This document shows, in pieces, positions 45,611 to 55,960 of a stretch of DNA of 64,000 nt. A program made the position numbers and the translations under genes. The notes under the pieces are model-generated. The model worked only from the letters and a program-made list of their open reading frames with translations, was not told the origin of the DNA and ran no database searches. Every line of letters begins with the position of its first letter. The stretch's first letter is position 1. The stretch lies in assembly GCF_002709775.1 (NCBI RefSeq), contig NZ_PAQR01000025.1:1-64000 (forward strand). Reading direction: 5' to 3'. Origin of the DNA: Thalassospira sp. (lineage in GTDB: Bacteria; Pseudomonadota; Alphaproteobacteria; Rhodospirillales; Thalassospiraceae).

Positions 45611-46960
45611 TTAATTCTCCTGTTCAGGGTCGCTGGCCTGATCGTGATGTTGATCAGCGCCAAGCGGCTTGTCTTCAAGTTCAAACAGGCGCGCCAACAG
45701 TTTCTGGGCCTTGACCCATTCCACGGTGCCTGCACCGTCCGTTGTCGTCGCCAAATCCTTCAATGCCTGTGTCGGCGCATGCAAAAGGCGATTAACCAAA
45801 AGCCGGGTCGCCTTTTCCGCATCCCCGTGACTTTCACTAAGCGCATCCGCCCGGACAGCCTCGAACCGTTTTCGCAGATCGGCAATCGCCGGAACGGCTG
45901 CGCGTTGGGCACGGTCACGCACGAAGCTGTCAATTTCAGCTTCGATCAATGCCCAGGCCTGATCGGCCTTTTCTTCGCGCCCGCCGCGTCCTTCGGCGGC
46001 AATCTTTTCCAGATCCTCGATCCGGTAAAAGAACACCTCATCAATCTCGTCGACCTGCGGGTCAATATCACCCGGAACGGCCGTATCGATCATCAGGACC
46101 GGACGGAACCGGCGACGTTTGACCGAAGCCAGCGCGCGTTCCTTGTCGATCATGTAGCGGCGCGATCCGCCAGCCGTCAGAACAAGATCGGCTTCGGCCA
46201 GCAATCGATCAAGATCATCAATCTCCGACCAATGGCAATCAAGGCGCCGCGCAACCAGCCGTGCGCGCGCAGCCAACCTGTCCGTCACCAGAATACGTCC
46301 AATGCCCCGTTCGGCAAGGGATGCCGCAATCAGTTCGCCCATGTCACCCGCGCCAGCGACAAGCAGGGTACAATCACTCAGATCACCATGCAGGTCGCGC
46401 GCAACCGATTGCGCAGCAGCCGCGATTGAAACTGCCCCCTGCCCAATGCCGGTCTGGCTTCGGACCTTTTTGGCGATGGCGTAGGCGGTCTGATAGACCA
46501 GCTCCAACTCGCGCCCGACCAGATCATGCTTTCGGGCGATGCGGTGCGCATCCTTGACCTGACCAAAGACTTCCGGCTCGCCGATCACCAGACTGTCAAG
46601 CGATGCCGCCACCGCAAACATGTGGCGCAGGGCATCGCGACCGGATCGGATATAAAGCTCGCTCGCCAGTTGGTCACGATCAAGATCGGCCCAAAGCGAC
46701 ATCAGATCGATCAGGCGTTCACGCCCGCGTTCGGCCTCGGACGCCAGAAGATGGATTTCGGTGCGGTTACAGGTCGAAACGACAACCGCCTGCCCCAGTC
46801 GGGCCTGTTCGATCGCCGCCAGAAACTGCGGCAGTCGGGCTTCTTCGATGAACAGACGGTCTCGGGTATCCTCGCTTGAGCGCCGATGATTGGTGCCGAT
46901 CACCATCAGGCGATCAAGCGGCCAATCCCCGGCATCCTCATGCGAAATCCCGTCTGTCAC
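45611..46960 (-). CDS. hemA: Glutamyl-tRNA reductase
   Basis: A 449-residue HemA. The N-terminal catalytic domain has IGTNHRRSS and the active-site Cys in [14 protein letters not shown]. An NADPH-binding domain ([16 protein letters not shown]) and a C-terminal dimerisation helix region follow. It makes glutamate-1-semialdehyde from glutamyl-tRNA in the C5 heme pathway, unusual in Alphaproteobacteria, many of which use ALA synthase. The start is GTG at 46960, seven bases beyond the hisS stop. Confidence 0.93.
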   Translation of the reverse strand: MTDGISHEDAGDWPLDRLMVIGTNHRRSSEDTRDRLFIEEARLPQFLAAIEQARLGQAVVVSTCNRTEIHLLASEAERGRERLIDLMSLWADLDRDQLASELYIRSGRDALRHMFAVAASLDSLVIGEPEVFGQVKDAHRIARKHDLVGRELELVYQTAYAIAKKVRSQTGIGQGAVSIAAAAQSVARDLHGDLSDCTLLVAGAGDMGELIAASLAERGIGRILVTDRLAARARLVARRLDCHWSEIDDLDRLLAEADLVLTAGGSRRYMIDKERALASVKRRRFRPVLMIDTAVPGDIDPQVDEIDEVFFYRIEDLEKIAAEGRGGREEKADQAWALIEAEIDSFVRDRAQRAAVPAIADLRKRFEAVRADALSESHGDAEKATRLLVNRLLHAPTQALKDLATTTDGAGTVEWVKAQKLLARLFELEDKPLGADQHHDQASDPEQEN

Positions 46961-46967
46961 ACCATTC

Positions 46968-48209
46968 TCACTTCTTGCCGATCACATCAGCCAGCTGATC
47001 AAGGGCGACTTCCTGCTGCTCGCCGCTATCAAGGTCGCGCAACTGGGCGACACCATTGGCAAGTTCATCGTAACCAAGGATCACCGCCAGTTTGGCATTG
47101 GCCTTGTCAGCACGCTTCATGCGCTTCTTCATGTTGCCGGAATAGCCAAGTTCAACCGCAACACCGCCTTCACGCAGCGTCTGGGCAAGGGTGCGGCATT
47201 TTGCTTCGGCCGCGTCACCCATCGGGATCAGTGCCACGGGGCGTGCACCGGCCGGGGCCTCGCCAACCATCAGGGCCAGACGTTCAACACCAGCAGCCCA
47301 GCCAACACCGGCTGTCTGCGGACCACCCATGGTCGAAATCAGCCCGTCATAACGGCCACCAGCCATAACCGTACCCTGCGCACCAAGGGTGTTGGTGGTG
47401 AATTCAAAGCAGGTGTGGCAGTAGTAATCCAGCCCTCGCACCAGACGCGGGTTCAGTTCATAATTGATGCCGATATCGCCAAGGCCTTCGGTCAGGCCCT
47501 TGAAGAATTCCTGGGAATGCGCATTCAGGTATTCGGCAAACAGTGGCGCGTTGGCCACCAGTTCACGATCCCCTTCATCCTTGGAATCAAGGATACGCAG
47601 CGGGTTCTTTTCAAGACGCGCACGGCTGTCTTCGGACAGTTTATCAAAATGACCCTTGAAATAATCGACCAGCACATCGCGGTATGCCGCACGGCTTTCC
47701 GGATCACCAAGGGTGTTCAGCTCCAGCGTGATGCTGTCCCAAAGACCAAGGGCTTTAAGGATATGTGCGCCGTAACCGATCATCTCGATGTCGCCTGCGA
47801 CCTGCTCAACGCCAAGCAGTTCGGCACCGATCTGATGGAACTGGCGCTGACGACCTTTTTGGGGACGTTCATAGCGGAACATCGGGCCATAATAGCTGAC
47901 CTTGACCGGGGACATCTGCTGCATGCCGTTTGAAATATAGGCGCGCGCGATACCAGCCGTTCCCTCAGGACGAAGTGTCACCTGTTCACCACCGCGATCT
48001 TCAAAGGTGTACATTTCCTTGGTCACGACATCGGACGTATCGCCAAGGGTACGGGCAAAGACCTCGGTAAATTCGAAGATCGGCGTGGTCATGCGATGGT
48101 AGCCATACAACTCGCCGATTTCGCGTGCGGTATTCGCGATGTAATCCTGCAGACGGTTCTGTTCCGGCAGAAGGTCGTGCGTGCCACGGACGGGTTGAAG
48201 CGATGCCAC
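46968..48209 (-). CDS. hisS: Histidine--tRNA ligase
   Basis: A 413-residue class II synthetase. It opens with LQPVRGTHDLLPEQN, has motif 2 MFRYERPQKGRQRQFHQIGAE, the histidine-specific LVRGLDYYCHTCFEF and AGGRYDGLI, and a C-terminal anticodon-binding domain. The start is GTG at 48209 with GGAG seven bases upstream. A longer in-frame ATG at 48317 would add 36 residues unlike any HisS and is rejected. The MITE-like element at 48337-48599 lies between it and ispG. Confidence 0.95.
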   Translation of the reverse strand: MASLQPVRGTHDLLPEQNRLQDYIANTAREIGELYGYHRMTTPIFEFTEVFARTLGDTSDVVTKEMYTFEDRGGEQVTLRPEGTAGIARAYISNGMQQMSPVKVSYYGPMFRYERPQKGRQRQFHQIGAELLGVEQVAGDIEMIGYGAHILKALGLWDSITLELNTLGDPESRAAYRDVLVDYFKGHFDKLSEDSRARLEKNPLRILDSKDEGDRELVANAPLFAEYLNAHSQEFFKGLTEGLGDIGINYELNPRLVRGLDYYCHTCFEFTTNTLGAQGTVMAGGRYDGLISTMGGPQTAGVGWAAGVERLALMVGEAPAGARPVALIPMGDAAEAKCRTLAQTLREGGVAVELGYSGNMKKRMKRADKANAKLAVILGYDELANGVAQLRDLDSGEQQEVALDQLADVIGKK

Positions 48210-48336
48210 TTTGGGTCTCCGATCTAACTTGAATTCCAGATATTTGCGCAAAACATCAATGGGCGCAAACACATGCGAACATGAAAATAGCTTTCCGCCG
48301 GTGTGGCGGAAAGCCAAAATTAGTCAATACTGCTTT

Positions 48337-48599
48337 GGGTCAGGACTCATTAATTTGACTTCAATGGTTCATCGGATTTGTGCGGATACGCGAAGCAAAA
48401 CCGCAGAAAGATATAAATCTTGCAAGGTTTTACGACAAAGTAGCCCGTGCAAATCCGATGAATCCGAAGGACAGACGTTATATTTGTAAACTCCGGCGTC
48501 AAATCCCTTGCGCGGGGAACCACCCCGCTCTGCAGCATTTTTCTTGGATTTTACAAATATAACGTCTGCCATTGATGTCCAATTAATGGGTCCTGACCC
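48337..48599. mobile_element. MITE-like element made of nested palindromes
   Basis: A 263-base unit bounded by 31-base terminal inverted repeats (48337-48367 and 48569-48599; GGGTCAGGAC...; three mismatches). Inside are two further palindromes. On the left, 13-base perfect arms TTCATCGGATTTG / CAAATCCGATGAA (48368-48380, 48450-48462). On the right, 19-base perfect arms (48472-48490, 48550-48568) enclose a CGGGG-AACCA-CCCCG hairpin. It encodes no protein. The right end lies three bases beyond the ispG stop codon. No clear target-site duplication is visible, so a non-autonomous transposable element is the best but not the only reading. Confidence 0.75.
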
Positions 48600-48602
48600 T
48601 AA

Positions 48603-49727
48603 CTATTCCGCCGCAGTTTTCTTCGCGGCTTCTTCGGCTTCGATCTTGGCGGCACGTTCTTCGACCAGTTCGACGATATGGTCGACCATCTTTTCCGTGC
48701 TGATATTGTGATCCGGACGGCCGGAAATATACATCTTGTGGTTCCCACCACCGCCACCGGTAAGCCCGATATCGGTTTCACGGGCCTCGCCCGGGCCATT
48801 GACGATGCAGCCAATGATCGACAGCGAAATCGGTGTCGAAATGTGCGCGAGGCGCTCTTCAAGTGCCGCAACAGTTTCAACCACGTTAAAGCCCTGACGT
48901 GCGCAGGACGGGCAGGAAATGATCTGAACGCCACGGGTACGAAGGCCAAGTGATTTCAGGATATCAAACCCTACATGGATTTCCTCGACCGGGTCGGCCG
49001 AAAGCGACACGCGCAGCGTATCGCCAATTCCCGCCCACAGAAGGTTGCCCATGCCAATCGATGATTTCACCGTGCCACCGCGCAGACCACCAGCCTCGGT
49101 AATGCCAAGATGCAGCGGATAGTCGCATGCCTCGGCAAGGCCGTAATAGGCCGCAACCGCAAGGAACACATCCGATGCCTTGACCGAAATCTTGAACTCG
49201 CGGAAGTCCTGATCTTCAAGAATTTTGGCGTGGTTAAGCGCACTTTCGACCATCGCTTCCGGGCATGGTTCGCCGTAACGTTCCAGAAGTTCCTTTTCAA
49301 GCGAGCCGGCATTGACACCGATACGCATCGAACAGCCATGATCCTTGGCCGCCTTGACGACTTCGCGCACACGTTCGGTCGAGCCGATATTGCCCGGGTT
49401 GATGCGCAGGCAGGCAGCACCGGCTTCGGCGGCCTCGATCGCGCGTTTGTAATGGAAATGGATATCGGCAACGATCGGGACATGCACCTGTTTGATGATG
49501 TCTTTCAGGGCTGCGGTTGATTCCTGATCCGGGCAGGACACACGAACGATATCCGCACCGGCTTCTTCCAGACGATGGATCTGCGCAACAGTCGCGTTCA
49601 CATCGGTGGTCAGGGTGTTGGTCATCGACTGCACCGAGATCGGTGCATCCCCGCCGACTTCCACATCACCGACACGGATTTTGCGGCTTTGGCGGCGTTC
49701 AATATCGCGATATGGGCGGACGCTCAT
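48603..49727 (-). CDS. ispG: 4-hydroxy-3-methylbut-2-enyl diphosphate synthase
   Basis: A 374-residue IspG/GcpE. The TIM barrel holds [15 protein letters not shown] and the C-terminal part the [4Fe-4S] ligands in [12 protein letters not shown] and [12 protein letters not shown]. It converts MEcPP to HMBPP in the non-mevalonate isoprenoid pathway. The ATG at 49727 ([12 protein letters not shown]) has GGAA upstream and fits the family. A mobile-element-like sequence abuts its stop codon on the downstream side. Confidence 0.95.
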   Translation of the reverse strand: MSVRPYRDIERRQSRKIRVGDVEVGGDAPISVQSMTNTLTTDVNATVAQIHRLEEAGADIVRVSCPDQESTAALKDIIKQVHVPIVADIHFHYKRAIEAAEAGAACLRINPGNIGSTERVREVVKAAKDHGCSMRIGVNAGSLEKELLERYGEPCPEAMVESALNHAKILEDQDFREFKISVKASDVFLAVAAYYGLAEACDYPLHLGITEAGGLRGGTVKSSIGMGNLLWAGIGDTLRVSLSADPVEEIHVGFDILKSLGLRTRGVQIISCPSCARQGFNVVETVAALEERLAHISTPISLSIIGCIVNGPGEARETDIGLTGGGGGNHKMYISGRPDHNISTEKMVDHIVELVEERAAKIEAEEAAKKTAAE

Positions 49728-49836
49728 TTCCGGTTCCAAAATGTTCAAAATGTCTTGGGGGAGTATATAGCTTATCAAACGCCGATTAGAAACCGTTGGC
49801 TAACAGATTTTCCGCCAGATTTCGCATAGCTGTCAC

Positions 49837-49866
49837 GAAAAAAGGCGACCCGTTCGGATCGCCTTT
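49837..49866 (-). terminator. Intrinsic terminator of the RodZ-like gene
   Basis: AGGCGA / TCGCCT stem with a 10-base loop, followed on the minus strand by TTTTTT. It separates the RodZ-like gene from ispG. Confidence 0.8.
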
Positions 49867-49907
49867 CGCATTTTGTCTGTTTTATCGCCGGATGGCGTTG
49901 CCGCAAC

Positions 49908-51176
49908 CTATTGAACGCTCGGCTCTTCGGTCTGGGTTAGATCGCTGACATCAAGCGAGAAGTCAGAAATCACCGCGCCATATTCGCCAACCGGCTGGGC
50001 TTCTGCGCCATCGATGCTATAGGTCAGCGCGCCGGCATTCCCGACTTCAAGTTTCAAACCATCACGATTCGGAACCATGTAGGTATCACCAGCCGTCAGC
50101 ATGCGGGTCAGCAGCACATTGCCATCTGCCTCGCGGATACGAACCCAGCTGGTTTCAACCGCCGAAATGGTCACACGGCTGTCAACATTGACCGCACCAA
50201 AGACACGGGCACCACCGGCATCATCGACTTCCGGTGCTGCCGGAACCGATGCAACTTCGGCCGCGGGTGCAGCTGGTTCTTCAACCGGGGCTTCGGCCAC
50301 TTCGGCAGCCGGTGCCGGCTCAGACGCAGGCTGTTCCGCCACTTCCTCGACAACCGTTTCAGGTTCCGGGGTCGGTGCTGCGGCCACAGGTTCTTCGCTA
50401 ACCACCGGTTCTTCGGTCGCTTCTGCGACTTCGGCGACCGGTTCGGATGAAGCCGGCTCAGCTGCCGGTGGTTCCGCAACAGTCGGCTCTTCAACCGGTG
50501 CTTCGGTCCCGGTGACACTTTCTGGCGCGCTGGCAACGGACGGTTCCGGATCGGCAATCACCGGTGCAGGTGTTGCGACCTCGGCCTCGGCAGCCTGTGC
50601 GTCAGCAGCGTTTTCAAGATTGCGCGGTTCGGCTTGTTCGGTCGCCGGGGTCGAATAGCTTGCCAGACGTTCTGGGAGCGGATCGACCAGATCGGCAATG
50701 GTTTTGCCCTGGCTGGACAGGTAATACCAACCGCCATAGGCACCAAGACCGAGCATGACCGCAATCAACAGAACAGCACCACCCGGCACACGGCTTTCCT
50801 GAACCGGTTTCGGGAAGGACAATTCACTGCGGACAGCAGGCGCGTTGCTTTCTTCGCGGAAGCGGCGCGCGATTTCCGCGCCATCCAGTCCGAGATGTTC
50901 GGCATACGCCTTTACGAAGCCAAGACCGTAGGGACCGTTCGGAAGAACCGAATAGTCGCTGCTTTCAATGGCTTCGATGTAAATTTTACGAATACGAAGC
51001 ATGCGGCAAACGTCTTCGACAGATTGCCCCAAACCATTACGGGCGGCCTTAAGCAGGCTCCCGACTTCGGTGTAGCCACCGATCTGGCTATTATCTTCGT
51101 CCATCACAACATCATTTGACGGTTCATCCCCGGACAAAGGCCTGAAACGAAGGCGCCCACGGGTCTCGTCGTCCAA
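49908..51176 (-). CDS. RodZ-like helix-turn-helix membrane protein (DUF4115)
   Basis: A 422-residue protein. An N-terminal HTH_25 domain (VGSLLKAARNGLGQSVEDVCRMLRIRKIYIEAIESSDY) precedes a transmembrane helix (GGAVLLIAVMLGLGAYGGWYYL). A roughly 170-residue linker made almost only of Pro, Ala, Glu and Val follows. The C-terminal DUF4115 domain (SRVTISAVETSWVRIREADG) completes the RodZ layout. RodZ links MreB to the envelope during rod-shape growth. The start is uncertain: TTG at 51176 has AAGGA seven bases upstream, whereas the frame start at 51206 touches its GGAG. Confidence 0.85.
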   Translation of the reverse strand: MDDETRGRLRFRPLSGDEPSNDVVMDEDNSQIGGYTEVGSLLKAARNGLGQSVEDVCRMLRIRKIYIEAIESSDYSVLPNGPYGLGFVKAYAEHLGLDGAEIARRFREESNAPAVRSELSFPKPVQESRVPGGAVLLIAVMLGLGAYGGWYYLSSQGKTIADLVDPLPERLASYSTPATEQAEPRNLENAADAQAAEAEVATPAPVIADPEPSVASAPESVTGTEAPVEEPTVAEPPAAEPASSEPVAEVAEATEEPVVSEEPVAAAPTPEPETVVEEVAEQPASEPAPAAEVAEAPVEEPAAPAAEVASVPAAPEVDDAGGARVFGAVNVDSRVTISAVETSWVRIREADGNVLLTRMLTAGDTYMVPNRDGLKLEVGNAGALTYSIDGAEAQPVGEYGAVISDFSLDVSDLTQTEEPSVQ

Positions 51177-51272
51177 ATGATCTTCCTTTCGCTTTTTGAT
51201 CGCCAACTCCGCACCCCCACGTTACGATCTAGCAATAAAACTAGCAGATATCCCCACCAAAAGCGATTGTTT

Positions 51273-53555
51273 TTAAAGTTTTACACCGTGATCTATTGCG
51301 AAAGCCTTAAGACGCGATCGCAAAGATCTGGTTGGGTTATCCATCACGGTCAGGATATAGCGTTCGACTTCGGACTTGCACATGCTTCTGACCATTTCCT
51401 TCACAGGACCGACAGAGGCTGGTGCCATCGACAAACGCTTGATCCCCAAGCCGATGAGGGCCATCGCTTCGAGCGGACGTCCCGCCATTTCACCACAAAT
51501 GGTCAGGCGGACGTTCCGCTGATCACACAATGTCACCAATTGGCGCATAAATGCAAATACGCTTGGTGACAACGTATCATATCGACCTTCAATCCGCGGA
51601 TTTCCACGGTCGGCAGCAAACATGAACTGCAGCAGATCATTGGTCCCGACCGACAAGAAATCAACCCGCTCGAGCAAGGCTGGTGCCTGCCAGATCAGGG
51701 CAGGAACTTCAAGCATCGCGCCGACTTCGACCTTGCGCGGTACAAAACCGCGCGCCGCTTCACGCTTGAGCTGTTCATCCAGAACCGCCTTGGCCATGTC
51801 AAACTCGGCTACCTCGGCAATCATCGGGAACATGACGTAAAGATCGCGGTCATGACCGGCACGGATCAACGCACGCAGCTGATGCACCAACACCGCCGGA
51901 CGATCCAGCGTGATCCTGATCGACCGCCAGCCCATTGCCGGGTTCTCTTCTGTCATATCTTCCCAATAGGGCAGCAATTTGTCGCCGCCGACATCAAGGG
52001 TACGGAAGACAACCGGCCGGCCCTCGGCCTGCTCGAAAATGCGATCATACAGGCGGGTCTGATCGGTGATATCGGGCATGGCGGATCGCACCATGAACGG
52101 AATTTCCGTCCGGTACAGGCCAATGCCGTCAGCACCGCTTTCAATCACATGCGGCACATCGATCAAAAGCCCGGCATTCACATTCAGCGAAATCTCTGCC
52201 CCGTCGGTGGTTTTGGCCGGCAGGTCACGCATCTGGGCGTAAAGTGCTTTTCGCTCTGCCCGGGCACGCAGGGCGCCGTCAATCACGGCACGGACGTCTT
52301 CACTTGGGCGAACGAAAAGCTGACTGTTATCTGAATCGACAATCAGCGGGTCACCGCCCTCGACCTTATCAAGGACGCCCTTAACCCCGCCCAGCACCGG
52401 AATATCAAGCGCGCGCGCCACAATCGCCACGTGCGAAGTGTGCGATCCTTCCTCAAGCGCAAGACCGCGCAAGCGGGTGTGGTCGTAATCCAAAAGCTCT
52501 GCCGGGCCGATATTGCGTGCGACCAGAATGATGTCATCAGGCAAATCACCAAAGGCCGGTGACTGATACTGCCCGGAAAGATGTTGCAGCAACCGATTGG
52601 CCAGATCTTCAAGATCGTGCAAACGTTCGCGTAAATAAGGATCCGTCACCTGCGCCATGCGCGCACGGGTATCGTCATGCACCTTCTGAACGGCCGCCTC
52701 GGCGGTAAGGCCCGTATGCACCGCTTCGGTAATACGGTTCAGCCACCCGGTATCCTGGGCAATCATCCGATAGGCTTCAAGGATATCGCCCGGATCGTCG
52801 CCCTCATCCATGCCATCAATGCCTGAAACGGCTTCAAGCATCTTATCAAGATGGTTTTGCAGGCCATGCATGGCTTCGCGCAGACGAGTAAGCTCTTCTT
52901 CCGGATCGTCAGACACCATGCGGTCAATGACGATACGTGGTTCATGCAGAACGGCAATACCCTTGCCAATCCCCGGCGCCAGACGCGCACCACCAAGACG
53001 CAACGGCAATAGCGCAATCCCATCAGCCGGGATCAGTTCCTCGCGGCTGACAAGTTCACCAGCGGCGACCATTTCGGCCAGCACCATGGCGACGTTTTCA
53101 AGCGCTTCCTGCTCGTCCTCGGAATAAAGGCGTTCAGTCCGGTTCTGCACGGCAAGAACGCCGATAATACGGCCACCGCGCAGGATCGGCACACCGATCA
53201 TGGAATGATAGATTTCCTCGCCGGTTTCCGGACGATAGGCAAAGTTCGGATGGCTTTGCGCATCCTTGAGGTTCAATGGCCGCGCATGTGCGGCAACAAA
53301 ACCAACAATCCCCTCGCCCACCCGCAGGCGGGTCAAGTGGACTGCTTCCTTGGACAGACCACAAGTCGCAAACAGCTCAAGCACTTCGCCCGCGCGCATG
53401 ACATAGACAGAGCACACCTCTGCCACCATGTCGGCGGCAATGATGGTCACGATCTGTCCGAGGCGTTCTTCGGCAGTCCCCGGACCAGCCATGACGTCAC
53501 GCACACGCTTTAAAAGGCGTCGCGGGCCAGAGACTGCGGCGGACGGAATGCTCAT
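51273..53555 (-). CDS. ptsP: Phosphoenolpyruvate--protein phosphotransferase PtsP (EI-Ntr)
   Basis: A 760-residue nitrogen-type enzyme I. An N-terminal GAF domain (about 15-165) that can sense glutamine in the family precedes the EI domains: the swivelling domain with the phosphorylated His in EEGSHTSHVAIVARAL, and the PEP-binding TIM barrel with GADGIGLYRTEIPFM, RTLDVGGDKLLPYW and LSVGTNDLLQFMFAADR. It starts the PTS-Ntr phosphorelay to NPr and EIIA-Ntr, which controls carbon/nitrogen balance. It lies near lysC, as usual in Alphaproteobacteria. Confidence 0.95.
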   Translation of the reverse strand: MSIPSAAVSGPRRLLKRVRDVMAGPGTAEERLGQIVTIIAADMVAEVCSVYVMRAGEVLELFATCGLSKEAVHLTRLRVGEGIVGFVAAHARPLNLKDAQSHPNFAYRPETGEEIYHSMIGVPILRGGRIIGVLAVQNRTERLYSEDEQEALENVAMVLAEMVAAGELVSREELIPADGIALLPLRLGGARLAPGIGKGIAVLHEPRIVIDRMVSDDPEEELTRLREAMHGLQNHLDKMLEAVSGIDGMDEGDDPGDILEAYRMIAQDTGWLNRITEAVHTGLTAEAAVQKVHDDTRARMAQVTDPYLRERLHDLEDLANRLLQHLSGQYQSPAFGDLPDDIILVARNIGPAELLDYDHTRLRGLALEEGSHTSHVAIVARALDIPVLGGVKGVLDKVEGGDPLIVDSDNSQLFVRPSEDVRAVIDGALRARAERKALYAQMRDLPAKTTDGAEISLNVNAGLLIDVPHVIESGADGIGLYRTEIPFMVRSAMPDITDQTRLYDRIFEQAEGRPVVFRTLDVGGDKLLPYWEDMTEENPAMGWRSIRITLDRPAVLVHQLRALIRAGHDRDLYVMFPMIAEVAEFDMAKAVLDEQLKREAARGFVPRKVEVGAMLEVPALIWQAPALLERVDFLSVGTNDLLQFMFAADRGNPRIEGRYDTLSPSVFAFMRQLVTLCDQRNVRLTICGEMAGRPLEAMALIGLGIKRLSMAPASVGPVKEMVRSMCKSEVERYILTVMDNPTRSLRSRLKAFAIDHGVKL

Positions 53556-53560
53556 TTGAC

Positions 53561-54589
53561 TTAGCTGTCTCTCTTAACGAGGGATTGAACGGCCTGTTCG
53601 ACCAACTCTTCGAGGATTTCGGAAACCGGTTGTTCTTTCTTTACCATACCAACCGACTGCCCGGCCATAACCGATCCGCTTTCAACATCACCATCGATCA
53701 CGGCACGGCGCAATGCACCAGCCCAGAAATGCTCGATCTCAAGCTGCGCGGCGCCCTGATCAAGTTCACCGGCACGGAATTTTTCAATGACCGCACGCTG
53801 GGTATCGCGGAATTCATCGGTGCCCTTGTTCGCGAGCGCACGCACCGGAATGACCGGAAAACGATCATCAAGCTGAACAGTTGTAACTGCATCGCGCGCA
53901 CTTGCGCGGATAAAGGCCTTTTTGAAGTCCGGATGGGCAATACATTCCTCGGCACAGACAAGGCGCGTGCCGATCTGAACACCTGCTGCACCCTGTTCAA
54001 GCAAACCGGTAATCGCTTCGCCGCGGCCAATACCGCCCGCGCAGAAGACCGGAATGTCAGAAACGTTCGGCAGGATTTCCTGTGCCAGAACCGTAAGCGA
54101 CACCGGGCCGATATGGCCGCCTGCTTCGCTACCTTCGATCACCAGCGCGTCCGCGCCCGAACGGATCAGCTTCTTGGCCAGAACCAGCGCCGGGGCAAAA
54201 CAGATGACCTTGGCAAATTCCTTGGCCTGCTTGATCGAGTTCGATGAAGGCAGACCGCCAGCCAAAACCACATGACCAACACTATGTTCGCGGCAAACTT
54301 CAATCAGCTCATCAAGCTGCGGGTGCATGGTGATCAGGTTGACGCCAAACGGCTTGCTGGTCATTTCCTTGGTGGCGGCGATTTCAGCCGACAGCAGATC
54401 CGGGGTCATCGACCCGCAGGCAATCACACCAAAACCACCCGCATTGGACACAGCCGCAACAAGGTGGCGCTCTGAAACCCAGGACATGGCGCCGGCCATG
54501 ATTGCGTAATCGGTTCCAAGGAATTCCTTGCCCGACGCCCACAATTTTTCCAAGCGCGCCCGTGCGGCATCAATTTTCGGATCGCTCAT
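53561..54589 (-). CDS. Flavin-dependent oxidoreductase, nitronate monooxygenase family
   Basis: A 342-residue TIM-barrel FMN protein. Marks are AIMAGAMSWVSERHLVAAVSNAGGFGVIACG (FMN binding start), DALVIEGSEAGGHIG with the catalytic His, and PVFCAGGIGRGEAITGLLEQGAAGVQIGTRLVCAEE. Class members oxidise nitronates or reduce quinones or enoyl-ACP (FabK). The substrate is not determined. The ATG at 54589 is the best start, though its Shine-Dalgarno sequence is weak. It lies five bases upstream of ptsP on the same strand, so they are cotranscribed. Confidence 0.88.
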   Translation of the reverse strand: MSDPKIDAARARLEKLWASGKEFLGTDYAIMAGAMSWVSERHLVAAVSNAGGFGVIACGSMTPDLLSAEIAATKEMTSKPFGVNLITMHPQLDELIEVCREHSVGHVVLAGGLPSSNSIKQAKEFAKVICFAPALVLAKKLIRSGADALVIEGSEAGGHIGPVSLTVLAQEILPNVSDIPVFCAGGIGRGEAITGLLEQGAAGVQIGTRLVCAEECIAHPDFKKAFIRASARDAVTTVQLDDRFPVIPVRALANKGTDEFRDTQRAVIEKFRAGELDQGAAQLEIEHFWAGALRRAVIDGDVESGSVMAGQSVGMVKKEQPVSEILEELVEQAVQSLVKRDS

Positions 54590-54739
54590 ATTCTCTGTAC
54601 CCCAAAGCAGAAACGCAGGGAACCGGTGGTTCCCTGCCATTTCATTACAAAGGCCGAAACACATCGTTCCAGCTAGTATGTAGTATTACAGGTAATTTAA
54701 CAGTGGCTTAATCGTATAGGGTCAGCCAACCTGTTGAAC

Positions 54740-55960
54740 TTATTCAGCATCCAGACCGTATGCCGTGTGCAGAGCACGAACGGCAAGTTCGGTATACTCC
54801 TCGGCGATCAGCACGCTGACCTTGATTTCCGAGGTCGAGATGACCTGAATGTTGATGCCCTTTTCCGCGAGGGTTTCGAACATCTTGCGCGCCACACCTA
54901 CGTGGGAACGCATGCCCACACCAATGATGGACACCTTGGTCACATCAGATGTGCTGAGCAGTTCCTGATAGGCGATCTGCTCTTTGTTCTTTTCGATCAC
55001 CTGAAGCGCACGCTGGAATTCACCACGCGGAACGGTAAAGGTCATGTCGGTGCTTTTGCCGTCTTCAGAGACGTTCTGCACGATCATGTCGACATTGATA
55101 TTTGCATCAGCCAGCGGGCTGAAGATTGAAGCGGCAATACCCGGTTTGTCTGCGACTTTAACCAAGGTGATCTTGGCTTCATCACGGCTATAGGCAATTC
55201 CGCTGACGACTTCCTGTTCCACGATCTCGTCCTCGTCTACAACAAGTGTTCCTTCTGCTTCACTAAAGGTGGAGCGGACCTGCACCCGAACGCGATGGTT
55301 CATCGCCATCTCGACTGAACGGGTTTGCAGAACCTTCGCACCCAGCGAAGCCAGTTCCAGCATTTCTTCGTAGGTAATTTTTTCGATCTTCTGCGCCTTG
55401 GGCACAATGCGCGGATCGGTGGTGTAAACACCCTCGACATCGGTATAGATGTCACAACGATCTGCATTCAGTGCTGCTGCCAGGGCCACCGCAGACGTGT
55501 CCGAGCCACCACGACCCAGTGTGGTGATGCGGTTATCAGGTGCGATCCCCTGGAAACCGGCGACACAAACCACTTCGCCGCCATTCATGCGCTTATCAAG
55601 CTCGGTGGTATCGATTTCCTGAATGCGGGCCTTGGCATGTGCGCCATCGGTCTTGATCGGGATCTGCCAGCCAAGCCAGGAACGTGCAGGCACATCCATG
55701 CTTTGCAGCGCCATCGCCAAAAGCCCGACAGTCACCTGTTCGCCCGACGATACGATCACGTCATATTCACGTGCGTCATACATCGGCGAAACTTCCTGCG
55801 CCCAGCCAACCAGTTCGTTGGTCTTGCCCGACATGGCGGACACGACAACAGCAACCTGATTGCCGGCATCGACTTCGGATTTCACCCGGCGCGCGACATT
55901 CTTGATTTTATCAACATCGGCGACCGACGTGCCGCCAAATTTCATGACAATACGGGCCAT
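54740..55960 (-). CDS. lysC: Aspartate kinase
   Basis: A 406-residue monofunctional aspartokinase. The N-terminal kinase domain begins VMKFGGTSVADVDKI and has TTLGRGGSDTSAVALAAAL. Two C-terminal ACT domains (about 265-406) give feedback inhibition, usually by lysine and/or threonine. It makes aspartyl phosphate, the first step to lysine, threonine and methionine. GGGGA precedes the ATG. The first of two start contexts is clear and no internal start for a separate beta subunit was sought. Confidence 0.95.
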   Translation of the reverse strand: MARIVMKFGGTSVADVDKIKNVARRVKSEVDAGNQVAVVVSAMSGKTNELVGWAQEVSPMYDAREYDVIVSSGEQVTVGLLAMALQSMDVPARSWLGWQIPIKTDGAHAKARIQEIDTTELDKRMNGGEVVCVAGFQGIAPDNRITTLGRGGSDTSAVALAAALNADRCDIYTDVEGVYTTDPRIVPKAQKIEKITYEEMLELASLGAKVLQTRSVEMAMNHRVRVQVRSTFSEAEGTLVVDEDEIVEQEVVSGIAYSRDEAKITLVKVADKPGIAASIFSPLADANINVDMIVQNVSEDGKSTDMTFTVPRGEFQRALQVIEKNKEQIAYQELLSTSDVTKVSIIGVGMRSHVGVARKMFETLAEKGINIQVISTSEIKVSVLIAEEYTELAVRALHTAYGLDAE

